A stretch of DNA of 64,000 nt, from the NCBI GenBank assembly GCA_963824985.1, contig CAWGRQ010000020.1, forward strand, positions 17,956 to 81,955, written 5' to 3'. Below are positions 1 through 8,499 of this stretch, piece by piece. The position numbers and the translations under genes were made by a program. Under the pieces are notes generated by a model, which was given only the letters and a program-made list of their open reading frames with translations, was not told the DNA's origin and did not search any database. Numbering within the stretch: position 1 is the first letter of the stretch; every line of letters starts with the position of its first letter. Source of the DNA: JAFNAG01 sp963824985 (GTDB lineage: Bacteria > Acidobacteriota > UBA6911).

Positions 1-722
1 TCCTGTGATGATCGTCCTGAAGCGTGCGGATCCGCTGCCTCAGGACGGCAAGCGTTTCGATCGTGAGAGCGCCGTTTTTTTACCCCGTGCCGGGCGAAGA
101 TCTCTTCCACTTGCGTGGGAGTGACCATCACGCCGCGCGCGGAAAGCCTCTCCGATACGCTCTCGACATCCACCTGCATTCCCGCGCCGCGGACGAGATC
201 CAGCAGCACCTCGATGATGGACGACGTGGTCGCCTCCCATGCCGCCGATCTTTCGGCCTGGGTTCGCCTGGCAGCCAGCTGTGCGCCAGCTCGTTCTCTT
301 TCGCAGCTGACATACAGATATTGTCGCGCCCAAGGCTCGCGGCCAATCCGTTGCCGCCGAACCAAGTCAAGCAGCGCGTTGTGCACCCGGATTCGGAGCC
401 GAACCTGCAGCTCATGCTGCGTCCCGCCAGAATCGGACTGCTCTACCGTGTGGATCAGAGTTGACTTGAGGGTTCCATGTTGAGAAAAGCAGACACCCTG
501 ATGACACCACAATCCTTCACGGTCAAACACGGGAAGGCTGCGCAGCGTGTAATACCGGCCTGCATGGGTGTAGCTGGTCAAATACCCAATGTGCGAAAGC
601 CGCCGGAAGACGGACATGCGGGATTGAGTTTTGAGCGTGGCGCAAAGCATATCGAGTTCCGCGATGGGCTGGCGGCGAAACAAGGCCGTCACCGCCGCGA
701 CAGAGTCTGCTGTATTGAGCAT
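1..722 (-). CDS. Hypothetical winged-helix-like protein, 3' end off window, frameshifted
   Basis: The reading frame opens at ATG 722 behind a strong AAGGAGG and stays open to the window edge, about 240 codons. The first 70 residues (MLNTADSVAAVTALFRRQPI, then a segment rich in R/Y/H ending near HAGRYYTLRSLP) look like a winged helix-turn-helix, and a second basic region rich in RRQRIGREPWARQYLYV follows near residue 130. I do not recognise the family with certainty; similar proteins are, from memory, often found beside transposase genes. After a run of seven A (plus-strand T 75-81) the frame turns into low-complexity coding, whereas the frame one base away reads ALTIETLAVLRQRIRTLQDD, which looks like genuine coding. 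I infer a one-base frameshift there. The palindrome just upstream suggests autoregulation. Confidence 0.55.
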   Translation of the reverse strand, partial: MLNTADSVAAVTALFRRQPIAELDMLCATLKTQSRMSVFRRLSHIGYLTSYTHAGRYYTLRSLPVFDREGLWCHQGVCFSQHGTLKSTLIHTVEQSDSGGTQHELQVRLRIRVHNALLDLVRRQRIGREPWARQYLYVSCERERAGAQLAARRTQAERSAAWEATTSSIIEVLLDLVRGAGMQVDVESVSERLSARGVMVTPTQVEEIFARHGVKKRRSHDRNACRPEAADPHASGRSSQ

Positions 723-733
723 AGGCCTCCTTT

Positions 734-767
734 GATACATATGGGACTTATACATCCCATATGTATC
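734..767. promoter_or_regulatory. Perfect 13-bp inverted repeat, probable operator
   Basis: GATACATATGGGA at 734-746 is matched exactly by TCCCATATGTATC at 755-767 with an 8-base spacer. It lies 12 bases upstream of the minus-strand start codon at 722, a position that suits a repressor site for that gene. Confidence 0.6.
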
Positions 768-1091
768 ACAATGGGCCTTGCGACCGCAAGCAAGATATTG
801 AAAATCCTGGGGTTTTAAGGGTGTGTCGGTGAAATCCGCTGGTAGAATGAGGACTGGGTGCTGTCAAAAGGACAGCTATGTCAACAAGTTAGCCTTTCCA
901 ACCGACTTTTGACGCCGTAGGCTTTTTCCTGCTAGTGAGATCATACGACGGATCGCCGATGAGAGTATGGGGAATTCTTTCTCCAGATTGGCTCATCTTC
1001 GTGCCACTCGCGCTTGTCCCGGAAATTCCCGCTGAAATGAATCGCGCGGTTCCGCCAGTATAGTCGGAGAACCAATTAGGAGGAACCAAGC
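768..1091. other. Intergenic region with one short hairpin
   Basis: No convincing gene. A six-pair hairpin GCTGTC-aaaag-GACAGC sits at 860-876. The ribosome binding site TTAGGAGGAA of the next gene lies at the right end. Confidence 0.4.
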
Positions 1092-1859
1092 ATGAAACGC
1101 ATCACGTTTATTACCATCGCTCTTGTCGCACTGGCTGTCATCGCTGCCGTCGTTCCGAGTCACAACACAGCAGCCGCAACGAGCCAGCCGCAGGTCAAAC
1201 CAATCCCCAAGCCGCAGCTAACGCTGCATTGGCTTTCTGGGGTGACACTCAACAAGACGACTACGGTAGGCAATTCGGTGGATGGGGACATCACCGGGAC
1301 TGTTCATCTGCTGCGTTCTGCGATCAGTAACCTGACGATCAACCTCACGACCGAAGGGTGTCTGATGGATGAAGCCGGAATCCTGGTAGCGACCCTTCCA
1401 TCTCCCGTTATCACAATTCCTACCGGCAGTGACCGCGCGAGTTTCCAAATACAAACTCTCAGCAGCCCGAACGCTCTCTCAGCAGTCACCTGCAAAGTCA
1501 GGGCGCATTACGGTGATGAAAACGCGGCGGCCAGCTTCACGGTAGAGCCATTGCGGATTGCCTCGTTCAATATCGTGCCCGCGGCGGGGATTGGCCCGTT
1601 TACAGCGACCGGCACCATTACGCTGAACGCGCGACCTGCGGCCAGCAAAACTGTCACGTTGGCGGGCAATTCGATAGTACGATTCGGCACCGTTGGCAGC
1701 GCGCAATCCAGTGCCAGTGTTACGTTCACCAGCGCCGACAGCGTGCGCACAGTTCAAGTGGTCGCCAGCGCGGTGACAAACTCCACTACAGTGACGATTA
1801 CGGCCAAGCTGGGATTACAAACGCTAACTCGTCAAGTCACCGTTCGCCCCGTGAGCTGA
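1092..1859 (+). CDS. Secreted beta-sandwich (Ig-like) protein
   Basis: 255 residues starting at ATG after TTAGGAGGAACCAAGC. Residues 1-28 form a signal peptide with hydrophobic core ITFITIALVALAVIAAVV. The rest is rich in T, S, V and N with alternating beta-strand patterns and appears to contain two or three Ig-like domains, the last from about residue 155. There are no catalytic motifs. Only two cysteines are seen in the mature part (GCLMDE and VTCKVRA), which could pair. I infer an exported adhesive or surface protein; the exact function is unknown. The neighbours do not form an obvious operon with it. Confidence 0.6.
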   Translation: MKRITFITIALVALAVIAAVVPSHNTAAATSQPQVKPIPKPQLTLHWLSGVTLNKTTTVGNSVDGDITGTVHLLRSAISNLTINLTTEGCLMDEAGILVATLPSPVITIPTGSDRASFQIQTLSSPNALSAVTCKVRAHYGDENAAASFTVEPLRIASFNIVPAAGIGPFTATGTITLNARPAASKTVTLAGNSIVRFGTVGSAQSSASVTFTSADSVRTVQVVASAVTNSTTVTITAKLGLQTLTRQVTVRPVS

Positions 1860-2082
1860 CGGAACAAGTATCAATGCAGAGTGCCACCCGATGAGGCGAT
1901 CTTCGGCGGCCCTGTCGATCAGGCATATGACCTTGAGCGGGGCGCCGCAACGCGGCCAGACAAGAGGTGTTTATCCCTACCGGGTCCTTGGCAGGGACAG
2001 CTCCAAACGATCAGGCAAATCCAGATCAAGTTTTTGGTAGGCACAATAACGGGAATCTTCTGTTCGTTGGAAGCCGGGAGTT

Positions 2083-2352
2083 TTATTCAATGACCGCGCG
2101 CATGGCCCTGCCGAATAGGACCCGTTCCTGACGCCCTGGAATGCCGGATTGTCGCTCAAAGAGAACCCGTTCCGCCGGATTCAACTCTCCACGGAGATAT
2201 TCGTCGATCAACTCCGCCTCTGCCGCACAAAGCTGTTCGAACGACTCGTCGTTTCTGAAGAAGCGTTCTTCCAGTTCGGCCCGCGCCTCCTCCGTGCAGT
2301 TTCCAAGGAGGTAGTCAACGTATTGCTGTTCTTCTTCGGGCCGGTTTTCCAT
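2083..2352 (-). CDS. Short anti-sigma-like protein, probably truncated
   Basis: 89 residues, acidic and helical (YVDYLLGNCTEEARAELEER), resembling the N-terminal cytoplasmic part of acidobacterial anti-sigma-type proteins that follow ECF sigma factors. The usual transmembrane and periplasmic part is missing. Downstream, in another frame, IWICLIVWSCPC looks like a leftover membrane segment, so a frameshift near the stop codon is likely. It lies 59 bases after the sigma factor gene on the same strand, which supports a regulatory pair. Confidence 0.5.
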   Translation of the reverse strand: MENRPEEEQQYVDYLLGNCTEEARAELEERFFRNDESFEQLCAAEAELIDEYLRGELNPAERVLFERQSGIPGRQERVLFGRAMRAVIE

Positions 2353-2411
2353 GGATTTGCGCTGCGCCTGAGCCCTCCCCCATTATGACTGGCGGGAATC
2401 CCGGATATATT

Positions 2412-2996
2412 TCATTCGCTTCGGCGCGAGGAACGCATGCATTGCCTCACGCATGAATGCAGGCTTTCCCGGATACGATGGGCTTTGATTCTCAGAGCGT
2501 TCAGCGGAATTGCCAGCTGCGCAGCCATCTGCTTTCGGGTCCTGATCTGCTCTCCCCCGTCGCCCCGATAATACCGGATTATCAGCTCATGCTGCTCGTG
2601 CGGTAGCCGCTGAAGACATTGCTGCAGACAGTCGATCCGCCTTATCAACGATTCGTCCGGTTCGGCGTCGGCCGGAAACATCTGCAGGCAACGAATCGCG
2701 CTTCGTTCCTTCGCCTGCTCTTTGATGCATTCCAGACACAGAAGTCGAGCGATTCCATAGCAGAACGTGTGCAGATCACGAATGGATTCCCCCTCCACGA
2801 CCTTTCTTGCCATCCGGGCGAGCGCCTCGTCCGCGTGTTCTTCAGCATGGGGGCAGCTGCGCCATTCGAAGAACCGCACGAGCTTCGTCCGGATCTTCTC
2901 GTACTGTTTGCCGGCAGTCTCACGGTCCGGATCGAGAGATTTCAGGAATTCATCTAGAGATCGCTGCGTCCATTGCCACTTCACTTTTTCCCTCAT
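2412..2996 (-). CDS. ECF-type RNA polymerase sigma factor
   Basis: The start MREKVKWQWTQRSLDEFLKSLD at 2996 is chosen because the upstream in-frame codons to 3101 read as non-coding. The product is about 194 residues. The region around residues 30-95 resembles sigma region 2 and the C-terminal part (LQRLPHEQHELIIRYYRGD, then RTRKQMAAQLAIPLNALRIK) resembles the helix-turn-helix of region 4, which binds the -35 box. The sequence is divergent, so the subgroup is uncertain. It precedes a short anti-sigma-like gene, forming a probable two-gene operon. Confidence 0.7.
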   Translation of the reverse strand: MREKVKWQWTQRSLDEFLKSLDPDRETAGKQYEKIRTKLVRFFEWRSCPHAEEHADEALARMARKVVEGESIRDLHTFCYGIARLLCLECIKEQAKERSAIRCLQMFPADAEPDESLIRRIDCLQQCLQRLPHEQHELIIRYYRGDGGEQIRTRKQMAAQLAIPLNALRIKAHRIRESLHSCVRQCMRSSRRSE

Positions 2997-3329
2997 GGCC
3001 AACACCCGCGAAACAATCGCCGTGGTTGAGAATGGCAGAGCAAAGAAAGGGCATAACCCCGCCGGGCACACGACTCTATTACACCCCACAGATTTGCGCA
3101 AGACGGAAGTGGCGCAGAAATATCAAAGTCGGTATGCTCACCTTTTCCCACGGGACTGCCGGGCACAGCGTGGTGATTCTGCGGCAGAGACCGGCAGCCC
3201 CCGGTTTGGGAGTGGCCACCGGCATGAAATGATTCCGCCATTTCTGCCAGTTGATTCAGAGAATATATAGGACGGATGCGTAAGCCGTCGGGCATCGCGT
3301 CTAACGCGAGAACAGGAGGATAGAGTCCC
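2997..3329. other. Intergenic region without recognisable gene
   Basis: Divergent space between the sigma factor and the outer-membrane gene cluster. A small hairpin TCGCG-tctaa-CGCGA lies near 3295-3309, just ahead of the ribosome binding site at 3314-3320. It was compared with cyclic-di-GMP riboswitches and does not match their conserved core. Confidence 0.3.
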
Positions 3330-3431
3330 ATGCACTGGTCACCAGGGCAGCAGGAGGGCCGGACTTCCCTGCCGGTTTTGGTTGGCGCTGATCCAGGCAG
3401 CCTGCAGATGAGCCCGGAGGGAAGCCGGTGA
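3330..3431 (+). CDS. Small 33-residue ORF coupled to the downstream barrel gene
   Basis: ATG 3330 follows a strong AGGAGGA at 3314-3320. The frame (MHWSPGQQEGRTSLPVLVGA and 13 more residues) ends in a TGA whose last base is the A of the next gene's ATG (TGATG). Such overlap usually couples translation. The peptide has no recognised domain and could be a leader rather than a functional product. Confidence 0.45.
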   Translation: MHWSPGQQEGRTSLPVLVGADPGSLQMSPEGSR

Positions 3432-5614
3432 TGCGAACGACCTTGGTATCAAAAAAATTGACCGGCTGGTCGGCGCTGGCATGCCTGGCTATCCTGCGCA
3501 TTGCCGGCGCACAATCTCAGGGCGCGAATGTCGACAAGCTGGTTGTGACCGCAGGCTGGGAAGCCGATAAGCCCCTGCAATCCAGGTCGGCAATCGAAGT
3601 GAAGATGAACCGGCAATTGCAGCCTTCCGAGGGTAGGCTGGCAGTCCTGATCGGCCGGCTCGACGTTACAAGTCTGTTGGATCAGAGCGGCAACGGCGTT
3701 CGGTACACGCCAACGGTGTTGCCCCTCGCACAGGGCGCGTTTGAGGTTTTGGTCTATATCGTCTCAGCGGCCGATGAATGGAAAGAGGTTGCCAGACTGC
3801 CCGGGATCGTGGCCGATCCCCAGGGCAGCAGCGGAGCCGTGCCGAAGGAGGCCGCCCGCAATCCGGCGCAGCCCGCGGCGCCGGCCACGCCTTCGGCCGG
3901 CAATAAAATCACATGGAAGCCGTCGATCACCATCGGGATGAAGTCCCAGCCCGCGGTGTCCCAATTCCCCGCCGCGGGCGTTCTACCCCGGCGCCGGTTC
4001 GCTGATGCAACGCTTCAAGGCATGCTCCAGAATGGCGTAACCCTGGGAGGGCTCAGGTTCGAGAATCAATTCGATGTTGTCGGAACAAGCTTTCGGAACG
4101 AGGCTCTTCGGTTTTCAGAGCGAGGGGCTGGGGCGCCGTTGGTGGACCTGTCGCACTACTTGATGGTGCTGAAATTCGGCAAGGCAGAAGTGAAGGCGGG
4201 GCAGATCACTGTCGGCGGGAACCGGCACATGATCAATTCCTTTGCGAGCCGCGGCATGACAGTAACGACACCGCTGTTCTCATGGCTCGATCTTTCGCTG
4301 GCTGCGGTCAACGGCAGCAACATCGTCGGCTGGGACAATTTCCTCGGGCTGAGCAACCGCAGGCATCAGATCCTGACCGGCACGGTGGGGGTGGAATTCT
4401 TGCCCAAGAGGCCGGGAGGCGCGCGCCTGGAGATCAGCGCGCTCGACGGTTCGCTTCTACCCGTCAGCGGCTTCACTCAGAGCGTCGTTAACGACACAGA
4501 AAGAAGCCGGGGCTTGGGCGGGCGCCTCTTTATCAGCGACAAGTCCCAACGCTTCAAGCTCGACGGCGGCTTTACGAGGAGCACTTTCACCAATCCCTTC
4601 GATCCACAACTGGCGCAAGGCGAGAATGTCGTACCGGTAAAGAAGACAACCGAGAATGCCCGCTATGCGGACGCCTCCGTGGGAATCCTGCGCGAGCGGC
4701 ATATTGGCAAAACGCGGATCCTGAACCTGATGTTTAATTACCGGCACGAACAGGTGGACCCTTTGTTTCGCAGTGTGGCCGCGTCCGTGCAGGCTGACCG
4801 GCTGCAGAACCAGTACGAAATGGCGGGAAACCTCGGCCAGGTCAACGTGTCGTTTTCCCATACTCGGTCCAATAACAACCTGGACCACCTCAATTCGATC
4901 CTGACTACTCTGACCCGCCAGAACGCACTCAATTTCTCGGCACCCCTCTCTGGTCTCCTGGGAACCCCGGCAAAGTCGGCCGCCTGGCTCCCGCTTTTGA
5001 TTTACAGCGACTTCAGGGGACACAGTTTCGGCGAATCCTTCCCTGCTGTCGGGTTTATCAGTCTCCATCAGATACCGGACCAACTCAATTCAGTGCAGAC
5101 CCTCTCCCTCGAGTGGCAGATGAGCCGCTGGCATTGGGGGTATCGATTCAACCGCTCCTTCCAGGACAACCGCCAGCCCGGAAGGGAACTGGCAGATCTG
5201 AGAAATCTGATCAACGATGCGACCTTTGGGGTTAGTGCGCGCAGCAATCTCGACCTCGGCTGGGAACTGGACGCTGAGGACGCGCATAACTTTGAAGAAA
5301 AGCGTACGGATCGCCTCTGGCGGGCCAGTGCGAGCGCGAACTGGCGCATGACCCAACAGATGATCCTGACGTTGACGTTGTCCGGAACGCTGGCCGGCGA
5401 TCTTGATCATGCCAGGAAAACGCGGAATAGCGAGGCCGATATTCAGTGGTCCTATCGTCTAGGCAATTCCCGCCCTGATTGGAAGCGGGTCCAAAGCCAA
5501 TTCTCCATCCGGTATGGCAACCGATACGCCTTTGTGTCAGACAGGTTCGCCAATTCTGTCAACCTTACGAAATTGCAGACGCTCAACATTAATCTGAGTT
5601 TTGCGTTCTTCTGA
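3431..5614 (+). CDS. Outer-membrane beta-barrel protein
   Basis: About 727 residues. ATG 3431 has GGAGGGA 8 bases upstream; a GTG at 3428 is the alternative. A signal peptide ends near ILRIAGAQSQG. Residues 35-150 form a soluble domain, followed by a proline/alanine-rich linker (PAQPAAPATPSA) and about 550 residues of alternating amphipathic strands. The protein ends in LNINLSFAFF, the terminal aromatic signature recognised by the BAM machinery. I infer an outer-membrane porin-like or assembly barrel. Family is not recognised. It forms an operon with the 33-codon ORF upstream and the secreted protein 49 bases downstream. Confidence 0.7.
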   Translation: MRTTLVSKKLTGWSALACLAILRIAGAQSQGANVDKLVVTAGWEADKPLQSRSAIEVKMNRQLQPSEGRLAVLIGRLDVTSLLDQSGNGVRYTPTVLPLAQGAFEVLVYIVSAADEWKEVARLPGIVADPQGSSGAVPKEAARNPAQPAAPATPSAGNKITWKPSITIGMKSQPAVSQFPAAGVLPRRRFADATLQGMLQNGVTLGGLRFENQFDVVGTSFRNEALRFSERGAGAPLVDLSHYLMVLKFGKAEVKAGQITVGGNRHMINSFASRGMTVTTPLFSWLDLSLAAVNGSNIVGWDNFLGLSNRRHQILTGTVGVEFLPKRPGGARLEISALDGSLLPVSGFTQSVVNDTERSRGLGGRLFISDKSQRFKLDGGFTRSTFTNPFDPQLAQGENVVPVKKTTENARYADASVGILRERHIGKTRILNLMFNYRHEQVDPLFRSVAASVQADRLQNQYEMAGNLGQVNVSFSHTRSNNNLDHLNSILTTLTRQNALNFSAPLSGLLGTPAKSAAWLPLLIYSDFRGHSFGESFPAVGFISLHQIPDQLNSVQTLSLEWQMSRWHWGYRFNRSFQDNRQPGRELADLRNLINDATFGVSARSNLDLGWELDAEDAHNFEEKRTDRLWRASASANWRMTQQMILTLTLSGTLAGDLDHARKTRNSEADIQWSYRLGNSRPDWKRVQSQFSIRYGNRYAFVSDRFANSVNLTKLQTLNINLSFAFF

Positions 5615-5663
5615 ATTGCGAATTGCGCAGGAGAGGAAAGGGATTGGAGGCCGACAGAGGAAT

Positions 5664-7166
5664 ATGATGAAAAAAATTCTCCTGAATTTGTTAGGCTGCT
5701 TTTTCGTCACCGTGGCGGCACCTGCGCAAACCATCCGGGTCGATCCGGTAGGTGTCAACGTCAACGCGAACGGCGCCACGACCGTTTTTTTGACATTCGG
5801 CGGCGTTGCCAATTATCGCCCGGCCGAGGCGGTGTGGTGCGGAGCCCTGATTTCTGCCAACCCTGATCTCGGGCAACGATGCGATCCGGCGACCATTTTC
5901 GGTTCCTTGCCCTCGCGCTTCAACCTGGCCGCGAGCAGCGGCATTGCGAGTTTGACCGACATTATGTCGATTCCTCCTTCCGTCGCGCGCCGGGCCTATC
6001 AGGCCGCGCAGCGCGGCGAGGATTCCGCCTTTTTTTATGTTCGGCGCTTCATCAACGCCCTTGGGGGACCGGACGAATATGTCGTTGTTATTTGCCGCAT
6101 GACCGACGGGACTGCGCGCTCACCGTTCTCGTTGACGGAAGTCAAGCTCTCCTTTGCCACGGAAGCACCTGTGTTGCAGCTGCCTGCCGGCGGCAAGATG
6201 CCGTCTGTCAAAGCGGTGATCAGCTACAATGGAACCGGCCGGCTGAAAGGACGTTGGGAGGTTGTGCTTCCGGGAGATGAGCCTCCCGAAGCCGCCGATC
6301 TTCTGACCGAAGCCAGCCTGCCGGCCGAGCGCAGGGGAACACAGCGCCGTTATACCGAGTTGAGCCGGTTCAACCTGTTTCTGCCGCCGGGAGGCAGAGT
6401 GGTTCTCGATGGACCCGATCCGCCGAAGATTCCAACCCAGGTTGAGGGCCCGCATCTGATTCTTTTGCGCGTCGAGGCCTCCGACGACCGCGAGAGCGAC
6501 TCGAATCTGGCAGCGGTGGGAGCCGGCCTGGGAGTGGTCCACAGCGGCGCCGTGGCAGGATTCCCCTTGCCCGTCCTTCGCTATTTCGTGGACGGCCCGC
6601 CCGGGGTGAGCAAGGCAAAAGGAAAACTGGCGCAATTGGAACCGCAGGATGAGGCGCTCATCACTGGAGAAGAAAAGGTCAACCTTACCTGGATGGAAAC
6701 TGGCGCCGCCGCCCTGCTGCGTGTGGACGTGGTAGACGACCAAACAAACGTCCTGCTGTCTGCATTGGTCCCTCCGGGGGTGGGAGCCTACCGCTTGCCG
6801 CCCTGGCTGAAGGAGAGATCCGGGGGCAAAACGGTTCGCTGGCGCATTGCAGAGCTGGACGCCGCCGGCGCCGTCATCGCAGAGACGCCTTGGCGCAGCT
6901 TGCGTTGGCATCAGTATGCATGGAGTCATTCTGGCGCGAGCGCCGGGCGGGCAGATGCAAGGCGCCGCGACGCAGGCGATGTAAAGACATCGTCGAGGAG
7001 CGGCAACGCCGCAGATGCCCGCCGGCCGCCGCGACCCTTCGGGCTGCGGCCCGCAGGCCCGCCGGCTGCGTTGCTCGCTCCTTACATACCACACCGGGTA
7101 TGCTCGTCGTTCGCGCCTTGCCGGCCGGCCTGGGGGCCGCAGCAAAGTGCAACCTTTATTCATTGA
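5664..7166 (+). CDS. Secreted protein with repeat-derived C-terminal tail
   Basis: The start MMKKILLNLLGCFFVTVAAP at 5664 follows GACAGAGG and begins a signal peptide; the 21 codons before it overlap the previous gene's end region and look non-coding. The mature protein is about 475 residues, has beta-rich segments and no catalytic motif. Natural homology probably ends near residue 415 (RWRIAELDAAGAV then TPWRSLRWHQ). The last ~80 residues (R/A/P-rich) are read from a GC-rich palindromic repeat at 6940-7150, so the original stop was likely lost to repeat insertion. Likely exported with the barrel protein upstream. Confidence 0.55.
   Translation: MMKKILLNLLGCFFVTVAAPAQTIRVDPVGVNVNANGATTVFLTFGGVANYRPAEAVWCGALISANPDLGQRCDPATIFGSLPSRFNLAASSGIASLTDIMSIPPSVARRAYQAAQRGEDSAFFYVRRFINALGGPDEYVVVICRMTDGTARSPFSLTEVKLSFATEAPVLQLPAGGKMPSVKAVISYNGTGRLKGRWEVVLPGDEPPEAADLLTEASLPAERRGTQRRYTELSRFNLFLPPGGRVVLDGPDPPKIPTQVEGPHLILLRVEASDDRESDSNLAAVGAGLGVVHSGAVAGFPLPVLRYFVDGPPGVSKAKGKLAQLEPQDEALITGEEKVNLTWMETGAAALLRVDVVDDQTNVLLSALVPPGVGAYRLPPWLKERSGGKTVRWRIAELDAAGAVIAETPWRSLRWHQYAWSHSGASAGRADARRRDAGDVKTSSRSGNAADARRPPRPFGLRPAGPPAALLAPYIPHRVCSSFAPCRPAWGPQQSATFIH
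6940..7150. repeat. GC-rich palindromic intergenic repeat
   Basis: Segments TGTAAAGACATCGTCGAGGA and the complement of CGTTGCTCGCTCCTTACA pair imperfectly around a GCCGCGACCCTTCGGGCTGCGGC hairpin core (given here as its two arms GCCGC and GCGGC with CCTTCGGG loop). A second small palindrome GCATACC/GGTATGC lies near 7085-7102. It resembles large extragenic palindromes of soil bacteria. Confidence 0.45.
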
Positions 7167-7499
7167 CAGGCCCTTACGCTGACAGTCAGGAGGCAAAACC
7201 TACAGATTATCAGGAAATTCATAGTCAATACCTCGCGCGGCGCTCTAGCACCGCAGATGAAGGTGACTGCCGTGCCTATTCACGGCACACCTAAATTGAT
7301 CCCCTCTATCCCTGTTTGCGATCTTTGTTTCGCTAACGATCTGCCTTTCAGCTTTGATCGTGGCCGCACCGGAAATGTCGGACCCAGCCATGGCTCAAGA
7401 CATGCCGGGTCCGGCAGCGTGGAATGCGATGGCGCCATCCTCATCGCGCACAGAATATCGCAGTGTCCGTAATCGTTGAGCGACCGGCTAAAGTCACGA
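7167..7499. other. Intergenic region left of the IS21 element
   Basis: No gene supported. Short frames in all directions have no recognisable content. Confidence 0.3.
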
Positions 7500-7552
7500 T
7501 GTCACCGAACACTCAAAAGCGGCCACGACCGAACACTTGAAAACCGGCCACG
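7500..7552 (+). repeat. Left terminal inverted repeat of IS21 element
   Basis: Begins TGTCACCGAACACTCAAAAG and ends AAAACCGGCCACG. It contains two related sub-sites (GCGGCCACGACC and CCGGCCACG), as expected for transposase binding. Confidence 0.85.
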
Positions 7553-7746
7553 CCGAGTAGCGGGCAATCAGTATTGAGCAGGTCTCCTCATAGATTCAAG
7601 ATATTCCATAAATAAAAACCAGTAGGGCCTGTGGGCGCTCGTGGGAAACGCCGCAGGCGTTTTCCAAGGAGCTGTGGGAAGGTCCGAAGGAGCTTTCCAC
7701 AGATCCGGCAGCGTCCATAGGCCACAACGATGGGTTGCTCTATTAT

Positions 7747-8499
7747 TCATTGGGCCTCCTTGGCTGCGTGGCGAGCCCGCTGGTGGAGGCGATAGCTTTT
7801 GCCTTGCATCTGGACCACCTCGGCGTGAGCCAGGAACCTGTCGAGGATGGCGGTAGCGGCCGGGATGTCACCGAGGAATTGGCCCCAGTCCTGCGTCGGT
7901 CGATTTGTGGTGATCAGCGACGATGCCGTCTCATGGCGGCGAACGAAGATCTCCAGGAGATCCTCCGCGGCACTGGGCCCGAGTTTCTTCATGCCGAAGT
8001 CCTCGAGAACGAGCAAATCGACGCGAGTCAGGCGATCTACCAGTGCGCGCCTTTCGCCGGTTGCTTCCGCCTCGGCGAAGTCTTGAGCCAGGTCGAAGAC
8101 ACTCCGGAGGATGGCTCGATAGCCGGCTCGTATGGCGCCGATCGCAATGGCGATAGAGACGTGGCTTTTGCCGATTCCCGGCGGTCCGATCAGCAGAACC
8201 CCCTGATGAGAGGCAATGAAACGGGCCGTGGCAAGCTCGACGAGCTTTGCCCGTGGAATCTTGGGATTAAAGGAAAAATCGAAATCCGAGAGTTCTTTAA
8301 CCTGGACGATGCCGGCCTGCTTGAGGCGACGGGCAAAGAGGCGGTCGGCGCGGCGGGCGAGTTCGTCCGCGACGATGAGTTCGAGGAACTCGAGGCAATC
8401 CAGGGGCGCACTGCGTGCCTGTTCGAGGCGAAGCGGCAGGGCCTCGGCCATGCCGGAAAGGCGCAGGTGCCGGAGCTGGGACAGGAGTTGTGGATTCAT
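7747..8499 (-). CDS. istB: IS21 helper ATPase IstB
   Basis: 251 residues from MNPQLLSQLRHLRLSGMAEA. AAA+ ATPase that assists the transposase in target selection. Walker A is GPPGIGKSH near residue 107 and Walker B is LLVLEDFG near 170; a sensor-like SLITTNRP follows. Start 8499 is fixed by the ATGA overlap with the istA stop and by GGAGGA just upstream. Length fits the family (about 250). All key residues are present, so it should be functional. Confidence 0.95.
   Translation of the reverse strand: MNPQLLSQLRHLRLSGMAEALPLRLEQARSAPLDCLEFLELIVADELARRADRLFARRLKQAGIVQVKELSDFDFSFNPKIPRAKLVELATARFIASHQGVLLIGPPGIGKSHVSIAIAIGAIRAGYRAILRSVFDLAQDFAEAEATGERRALVDRLTRVDLLVLEDFGMKKLGPSAAEDLLEIFVRRHETASSLITTNRPTQDWGQFLGDIPAATAILDRFLAHAEVVQMQGKSYRLHQRARHAAKEAQ

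Noticed and set aside
3260..3430. Possible cyclic-di-GMP riboswitch before the barrel gene
   Set aside because: Some AAGCC-like sequence is present but the conserved GCACAGGGCAAACC and tetraloop elements are absent.
6120..7196. 358-codon minus-strand ORF
   Set aside because: Antisense to the secreted protein gene and through the palindromic repeat; composition not protein-like.
7568..7750. 60-codon ORF at the left end of the IS21 element
   Set aside because: No ribosome binding site or family resemblance; probably non-coding tail of the IS.
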